Part shown: piece by piece, positions 58,567 through 64,000 of the stretch
Position numbering within the stretch: position 1 is the stretch's first letter
Layout of the letters: each line of letters begins with the position of its first letter
NCBI GenBank assembly: GCA_023935145.1
Contig: CM043702.1
Coordinates: 63,245,001-63,309,000, forward strand
DNA: 64,000 nucleotides
Reading direction: 5' to 3'
From: Bretschneidera sinensis
Taxonomy: Eukaryota > Streptophyta > Magnoliopsida > Brassicales > Akaniaceae
Notes under the pieces: generated by a model
The model's input: the letters and a program-made list of their open reading frames with translations, nothing else
The model's database searches: none
Told to the model about the DNA's origin: nothing
Program-made: the position numbers and the translations under genes

Positions 58567-59132
58567 TGGTGATCTGAGATAAACATCAAGTTTTTTTCCA
58601 GCAAGTTTTTTTGTTCAGCAGGTTGTTTTTTCTGTTTTCCCAGCTAGATTCTGTCGAATTCCGTATGTGTCTTTGCTTCTATGTTTATGTTGTTGAAACG
58701 GAAGGAAAAAAAGAAAAAAAAAAAAAAATTAGTGAAGCAAAGGCAAAATAAAAAAATATATATTTGTTGTGTTCTTGTGTTTCCTCTTCAAGAAGAAAAA
58801 GAAGAGTTCAAGAATAAGAGTTCTTCACCGTTTCTGAAGAAGAGTTCCTCACCTCGATGTTAATGTTATTGACCCATGCATATTGGTGTTAATAACCCAA
58901 ACCTGTGTTTATGTTGTTATCCTCTTAACTCATTGATTGTAGCCAATTCAAGTCAAAGTCAAAGTTAGTAAAAAAGATGATGAAAAAAGTCAAAGACTTG
59001 TTTCTCTGATGTTCTCGGATCTTATCTCGTTAAGTGGTACCAATGTGGTGACCTAACTTTTTGTCGTGGGTGTGAAGCTCCGATTTGTTCTCACGGGTTA
59101 TTGTAATTTATGGGTTTGAGTTTATTTGTTTC

Positions 59133-59314
59133 TGTTCAGAATCCTAATAAGATTCTTAATGAGTGTCTCTTGGATCAAATTTATCTTATCTAATTATTGT
59201 GTCCTAGTCCTATCAGACTTAGTATTCGTAAGTTTATATATTGGATCAATTGAATTCTTTTCATTCAATCAATAATACAAGAGTTTCTTCTCCAATCTTT
59301 TCTTTATTTTAACA
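59133..59314 (+). mobile_element. Second short copia LTR
   Basis: 182 bp, TGTTCAGAATCC...TTATTTTAACA. It aligns with the LTR at 58388 across CCTA.TCCTAT.AG..TTA.TATTC.TAAGT. It is followed by AGGCATAAAGCAAGAT, a mutated form of a TGGTATCAGAGCAAGAT-type PBS and leader. Confidence 0.7.
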
Positions 59315-59616
59315 AGGCATAAAGCAAGATCTCTTGGGATCCTGAATAAATTTTTCTTTTTTCTTTTTTTTTCTAATAAAAATTGTAGTCACTGTTTATG
59401 GGTACTGTTCACACATACTGTTCCGAGTAGGAAAAAGCAATATGTTCCCCTCTCTTTCCTCGTAACTCCTTCCGTGTGGAAGAATTTTTTTTGTGTTCTC
59501 CCTTTTTTTAGGAATTCACGATGGAATCCAAGACTATATCCGGTGTGTCTCCCAATCCAAATCTTCATATTAACACTTCATTTGGTCGCGTTGGTAATTT
59601 TGTTCGTCAATGTACA

Positions 59617-59757
59617 TACTGACATCGTTCCGAGTATGCTCGGGAGACATGTTGAAAGTCAGTTGGTCGTAGTCGAGGTTCACTTCATCAAATACTTACT
59701 GCCATCGTTCCGGACATACTCAGGAGACGTGTTAGAAGTTAGTTGGTCGTCTCATGG
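59617..59757 (+). repeat. 80-bp tandem duplication
   Basis: TACTGACATCGTTCC at 59617 and TACTGCCATCGTTCC at 59697 open two copies that share GGGAGAC.TGTT and AGTTGGTCGT. The second is incomplete. Confidence 0.85.
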
Positions 59758-59781
59758 TTACTAATGATATAACTTCTAATT

Positions 59782-60301
59782 CTATTGAGTATGGACTTAC
59801 CTCAAATTCCGTGCCTTCAACTTCTTCAATGGTTTCCAAAGATAAGTATAATGAGTTTTTATAGTATAAGCCAACCAACCAGACATCTTCCTTGACTACC
59901 CTTTCCACCTAGAAAGGTACACCAAAAGCTTGTCTATCATCTAGTAACTCTTCATCTAGACCTTGGGCCCTTGACTCTGCAGCTACTAATCACTTGTTAT
60001 GTATTGTTGAGAATCTTATTAGGATTCTTAACAAGTGTCCTTATTGAGTATGAACTTACCTCAAATTTCGTGCCTTCAACTTCTTCAATGGTTTCCAAAG
60101 ATGAGTATAATGAGTTTTTATAGTATAAGGCAGCCAACCAGACATCTTCCTCGACTACCCTTTCCACCTAGAAAGGTAGACCAAAAGCTTGTCTATCATC
60201 TAGTAACTCTTCATCTAGACCTTAGGCCCTTGACTCTGCAGCTACTAATCATTTGTTATGTATTGTTGAGAATCTTATTAGGATTCTTAACAAGTGTCCT
60301 T
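59782..60301 (+). repeat. 260-bp tandem duplication in copia 3
   Basis: 59782-60041 and 60042-60301 are nearly identical (about nine differences by eye). Each includes the protease-like segment and ends GAGAATCTTATTAGGATTCT then TAACAAGTGTCCTT, which resembles the first 40 bp of the LTR at 59133. A length of 260 is not a multiple of three, so the duplication also shifts the frame. Confidence 0.95.
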
Positions 60302-61111
60302 ATTTGTTTAACATGTACCACTGAAGTTTTTTCTAGTTTTTATCACTCTTCATCTTTGCCTAATGTTAATCTTATAGATGGATCTAAAACCACTGCTAGT
60401 GACATTGGCACTACGCACCTTAGTTCTTCTATGTCTTTATCATCTGTTCTTTATACTCTATTTTCTCAATATAATTTGATATCTGTTAGTCAGCTTACAA
60501 AACGTTTTAATTATTCTTTTACCTTTCTTCCTGATTCTGTTCTTATCCAGGATTTGAAAACAAGGAAGACAATTGGTGGAGGGCATGAATCAGACGGCCT
60601 GTATTACTTTGATCGTATCCCACCACCCATTGTTTTCTCGATTGACGTGTCCCCACTTCAGGTACATTGTCGTCTTTGTCATCCGTCCTTAGAGAAGCGG
60701 AAAAAGTTAGTTCTGATTTTGAGTCAGATTTCGTCTTTAGAATGTGAGTCGTGTCAATTGGGTAAGCATCATCGTGTGTCGTTTCCTTCCCGAATTAATA
60801 ATCATGTGTCTAGTCCTTTTATGTTAGTACATTCTGATATTTAGGGCCCAAGTCGTGTAACTTCCAAACTTGGATTTTGGTATTTCGTTACCTTTGTGGA
60901 TGATTATTTCAGGCTTACCTAGCTTTATTTAATGAAAAACCGTTCTGAGTTATTTTCTATTTTTTGTGCCTTTTGTGCTGAGATAAAACCCAATGTGACT
61001 TATCTGTTGAGATTCTTCGTAGCGACAATGCTCGTGAGTATTTTTTAGAGCTTTTTACAACTTTTATGACTAAGTCTGGCATTCTTCATCACTCATCTTG
61101 CTCTCAGACAT

Positions 61112-61931
61112 CCCAACAAAATTTACCAAATGGAGTCAACTGGATCAAATAATAACATAAACATAGATTTGATATATTTATAAACATAAAATTTGAAAAT
61201 ATTTATATATTCTTGAAAATGAGATTACAAATAAGAAGGCAGAAGAATAACTCTCACAAGTCTCTTATAGATTTTCTCTCTTAAATGTGCTTTATCTTGT
61301 TGAAATGAAAATGACATATTTATAGGGAGATTTAAGATTTCAAAGAGTTTGGAATCTGAGATCTGAAAACTTGATTTACAGATATAAATTTTGCTTTACA
61401 TTATTGAAATATTGACAATTTTGAAAAGTAGGATGGTCTGTCGGGCATCTTACCGTGCTTTTGAATGTATAAAAGTAATGATGTGTTGTTAGGGCATCAA
61501 AACTTTATTGAAATTTCACTAAAAGTGGAGGCTATTTGTCTTCTAATGTGAGTTATTTTGAAATGACATTTAACCAAACATAATTATGATAGATCAAAAG
61601 CATCATATGAATCTTGAAATAATAGGTCTAATGGGCTAATTGCTTTATCAAAATCAAACAAATCATCAGGAATCTGCGTGCTGCAATCAGAAAATTATGA
61701 TAATTCTTCAAGTAATTTTTTCTTTTTCTCTTTTTTTGAAAGAACCTGCCGACTTGAAGAACTTTGAATAGCAGTCTTTTGTTGAATTTTTTGAAAATTG
61801 GGGATGGTCAGAGAACCATTGTTTCACAACCTGAAAATTGGCCAAGGAACAATCTTACTTGCCCACCATTTGATTTTGAAAGACCTTTTCAGGGCCATGA
61901 TTGAATATGGCATTTCTAAGATAACAAAATT
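61112..61931 (-). other. Non-coding end of the caulimovirid-like element
   Basis: AT-rich; no open frame of note on the minus strand. It lies downstream of the minus-strand coding region and holds a promoter-like stretch, as expected for the large intergenic region of a pararetrovirus. Confidence 0.45.
61317..61324 (-). promoter_or_regulatory. Candidate pararetroviral TATA box
   Basis: Minus strand CTCCCTATAAATATG, in the non-coding part after the last frame. Sequence and position suit a caulimovirid transcript promoter, but there is no transcript evidence. Confidence 0.35.
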
Positions 61932-63037
61932 TCAGGAGAGTATCCATGGTATTGAAAATGTAGAAAAGAAAAACAATTCATGAGAATATATTTTCTCTGC
62001 TGTGGTGTTTGTTTTGAAATATGTCAAAGATTCTTTGATTTGTGGATGAAATATAGTAGAATCACTTCCGAAGAAGGACCACCAATCAAAAATCCAAATA
62101 GGAAAATTCTTTGGGCATTTTTTTATCAAAAAAGGTGAACCAAGAATGAAATCTGGATCTAATAAAAAATAAATTGTACCAAGCCATCTGGTAGTCATGG
62201 TAATTATATGTTGGGAGAACAAAAGGTATTGAAAAAAGTTTGGGTTGATAATGATCCTTGATCTTATCAGGAGAAATGATTTTGAGGATTTTGCATTTTG
62301 AAAATTAATGAAATTTGGATCTAATGGATTTCTTGTGTGAGTAATTTCAACTAAGTGGGTATCAATCAGGATGAGCTCATAGAATTTTTGGGTTTTCTTT
62401 ATGTCCTCAGGAATATAATTAAAACCTGCAGGGAAAATATAGTTAGTAGCATAATATTTAATAATATCCAAATCATTTGTACGTTTTGAAAAGCTAGTAC
62501 ATCTGATGTACTCTTGATATGTTTTTTGAACATAATGAACAGGATGATGATTCTGGGAAGATGATAAAGTTTGAGCATACGATTGGGGGATAGATTTGGA
62601 AATTCCTCAAGAGGAATGAATCTATTAGATAATCTTGATGCTGTAGATTTTTTAGGCGTGTTAGGTTGTGTGGGCTTTTAAGGTTTGGTTGAATATGTCG
62701 CATAGTCAGCTGGCCTTTGAGGTTTATTTGAAGGTGATTGGGCTTTTTGCTTTCCCTTTTGAGAGGGATTAATATTACTCATGTCAGACATATTTGGAGG
62801 CTTCGAACTCATCTTGAAAGGATCTTTAAACCTGTTATTTTGGTAATCTTGATCACTCAGTGTTTGGGCTCTGCAAAAATTCCTGAGTAGGGAAATCGGG
62901 CAGAGAATTATGTTGTCCTTTGATAAATTCAATATCAAAATTGAAAACACTTTAAGATTCCTTACCATCTGGCAAAAATTTGTTTTGAAACAAGATTTTG
63001 AACATCTTTTTGTAAAACTTCTTTTACTGATTTGCAA
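61932..63037 (-). pseudogene. Degenerate downstream region of the caulimovirid-like element
   Basis: Three short minus-strand frames (63037-62678, 62703-62494, 62471-61932) overlap or abut, as if one reading had been broken. The first contains SQKGKQKAQSPSNKPQRP, a basic low-complexity stretch. The last has an aromatic region (FPIWIFDWWSFFG) and ends in a FSIPWIL phrase that I associate with proteins of endogenous caulimovirid-type elements in plant genomes. I assign it by strand, contiguity and this resemblance only. Confidence 0.45.
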
Positions 63038-63057
63038 TCAATTCTTAACAAAAAGGT

Positions 63058-64000
63058 TTAGTTGTATAAATCTTCTTGAAATTTTGAAATACATAAAACA
63101 GTTGATAAAATTTCTTTTTTGATTGTTGAATAATTTTTTTGAGATCCTAACCAAATACCAGAATGGAAACAAATAATTTGCTCACTGGATTTATATGGAA
63201 GGATTTGTTTGAGAATACCTCCATACCCAATGTCAAAGGCATCAGTTTCAACAACGATTTTTGCAGTAAGACTTATGATCCCTAAGCAAGGAAGACTCTT
63301 AACTCTAGATTTAAGTAGCTTGACAATATTAGAATGTTCATGAGTCCAAGAAACAGGGTTTTTGCGTAACCTTTTATATAAAGGTTCACATAATTGTCTA
63401 AGATGTGGAAAGAACTCTGAGATATAATTCAAACATCCTAGGAATCTATGTAACTGAGTTTAGTCTTTGATTTCATCAGAGAATTTGTTGGCAAATTCTA
63501 TGGATCTATTAATAGGTTTAATAGTTCCTTGATAAATATTGGATCCTAAAAATCTAATTTTTTTTTTTAATAATTTCATCTTTGATAACGATAAAACTAA
63601 TCCATTGGTTTTGATAATTTGAAAGAAAACTTTTAAGTGTTTGAAGTGTTGATCTATTGATTTTAGAATGTTGAATTTTGAATAATCATTAAAAATATCA
63701 TTCATGATATTCTGAAATTCAGAAGATGCATTTTTAAGTCCAAATGGCATTACATTCCATTCGTAATAGCCAAAAGGAACATTGAAAGTTGTCTTGTATT
63801 TATCGTGTTCTTCAATCTGAATTTGCTAGAATCATGATTTTAAATCGAATTTTGAGAATATTATAGCTTCATATAATCTATTGAGGATGTCTCTTTTGTT
63901 AGGTATTGGGTACCTAATCCATTGTAAGACCTTATTAAGAGGTTTATAATTAATGACAAGTCTTGGAGCTCCTCTTTAAAGTTCAGCTTGTTTTTGAACA
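63058..64000 (-). pseudogene. Endogenous caulimovirid-like RT and RNase H, runs off the window
   Basis: Minus strand from 64000: PRLVINYKPLNKVLQWIRYP (about 63950), a stop-interrupted region, then PFGYYEWNVMPFGLKN and SEFQNIMNDIF (about 63710-63780). The thumb-side TNGLVLSLSKMKL and a stop near 63460 follow. Then come a NYISEFFPHLRQLCEPLY connection and RNase H with IVVETDAFDIGYGGILKQ and SQKNYSTIKKEILS, ending ISKFQEDLYN at 63058. These are the RT/RNase H signatures of plant pararetroviruses. The catalytic Asp-Asp turn expected between SKFN and the IDQHFKHLK helix is absent, so besides the stops there is a short in-frame deletion of the active site. An inactive genomic fossil; protease and upstream parts lie beyond 64000. 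Confidence 0.85.

Larger units (their letters stand above)
59315..61110 (+). pseudogene. Copia element 3 gag-pol remnant
   Basis: A gag start ATGGAATCCAAGACT at 59521 stays open for about 30 codons. A protease-like WALDSAATNHL (about 59967 and again 60227) lies in duplicated DNA. The pol frame 60350-60843 has LYTLFSQYNLISVSQLTKRF, the pre-integrase phrase CRLCHPSLEK with CESCQLGKHHRVSFPS, and HSDI then a stop, GPSRV...FVTFVDDY (integrase core start). It breaks off near 61105, at the SQTSQQN region just before the catalytic Glu of integrase. No RT, RNase H or 3' LTR. Of a different copia lineage from elements 1 and 2. Confidence 0.85.

Overview
The window is nuclear DNA from a flowering plant, probably a eudicot. 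It is AT-rich and built almost entirely from nested, decayed retrotransposons: Athila-like and other Ty3/gypsy, Ty1/copia, L1-type LINE and an endogenous caulimovirid-like element. The plant call rests on the element families, the tRNA-Asp-type and tRNA-iMet-type primer binding sites, TATA-bearing LTRs, and two spliced coding exons. I see no bacterial gene organisation, CRISPR array, rRNA or tRNA gene. The only likely host gene is the 3' end of an unidentified spliced gene on the minus strand (56083-58039).

Layout. 1-7522: old LTR debris, with an Athila/Tat-like LTR (about 2155-3463) carrying an 8 x 22 bp minisatellite and a first LTR-like block beginning GTAACGACCC (5895). 7523-21495: a second GTAACGACCC block, broken by an Athila-type LTR and present as three tandem units of about 4 kb (A, B, C). 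Each unit carries flank + Athila 5' LTR + PBS + leader; unit A also holds a 5'-truncated LINE that B and C lack. Unit C runs on into a nearly complete Athila-like element (19752-41569) with a perfect 5-bp target-site duplication (TTGCC). Two related Tnt1/Tork-like copia elements are nested inside it in opposite orientation (23157-29165 plus strand, 33953-39821 minus strand). Both copia copies carry the same internal deletion of the reverse-transcriptase core.

41575-48090: the other side of the Athila target, a long unassigned AT-rich tract with a diverged direct repeat of about 1.4 kb, a copia gag remnant, and a possible fold-back element. 48090-55920: an L1-type LINE ORF2 remnant split by a minus-strand copia element (48888-54906) flanked by GATCC duplications; that copia contains 152-bp and 112-bp tandem arrays and a heavily deleted pol. 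56083-58039: two host exons with matching splice phase. 58388-61110: short-LTR copia debris with internal tandem duplications. 61112-64000: a minus-strand caulimovirid-like element whose RT/RNase H region runs off the window end.

The genes do not form a pathway; almost all coding sequence is dead pol or gag. The value of the window is its insertion chronology. A GTAACGACCC-type element received Athila; Athila received two copia copies; the 5' LTR region of Athila was tandemly duplicated and then expanded; later a LINE entered one unit. I found no convincing new functional system. The strongest unusual signals are the shared RT-core deletion in two independent copia insertions, the tandem 5' LTR units, and multiplied PBS/leader repeats in one copia copy.
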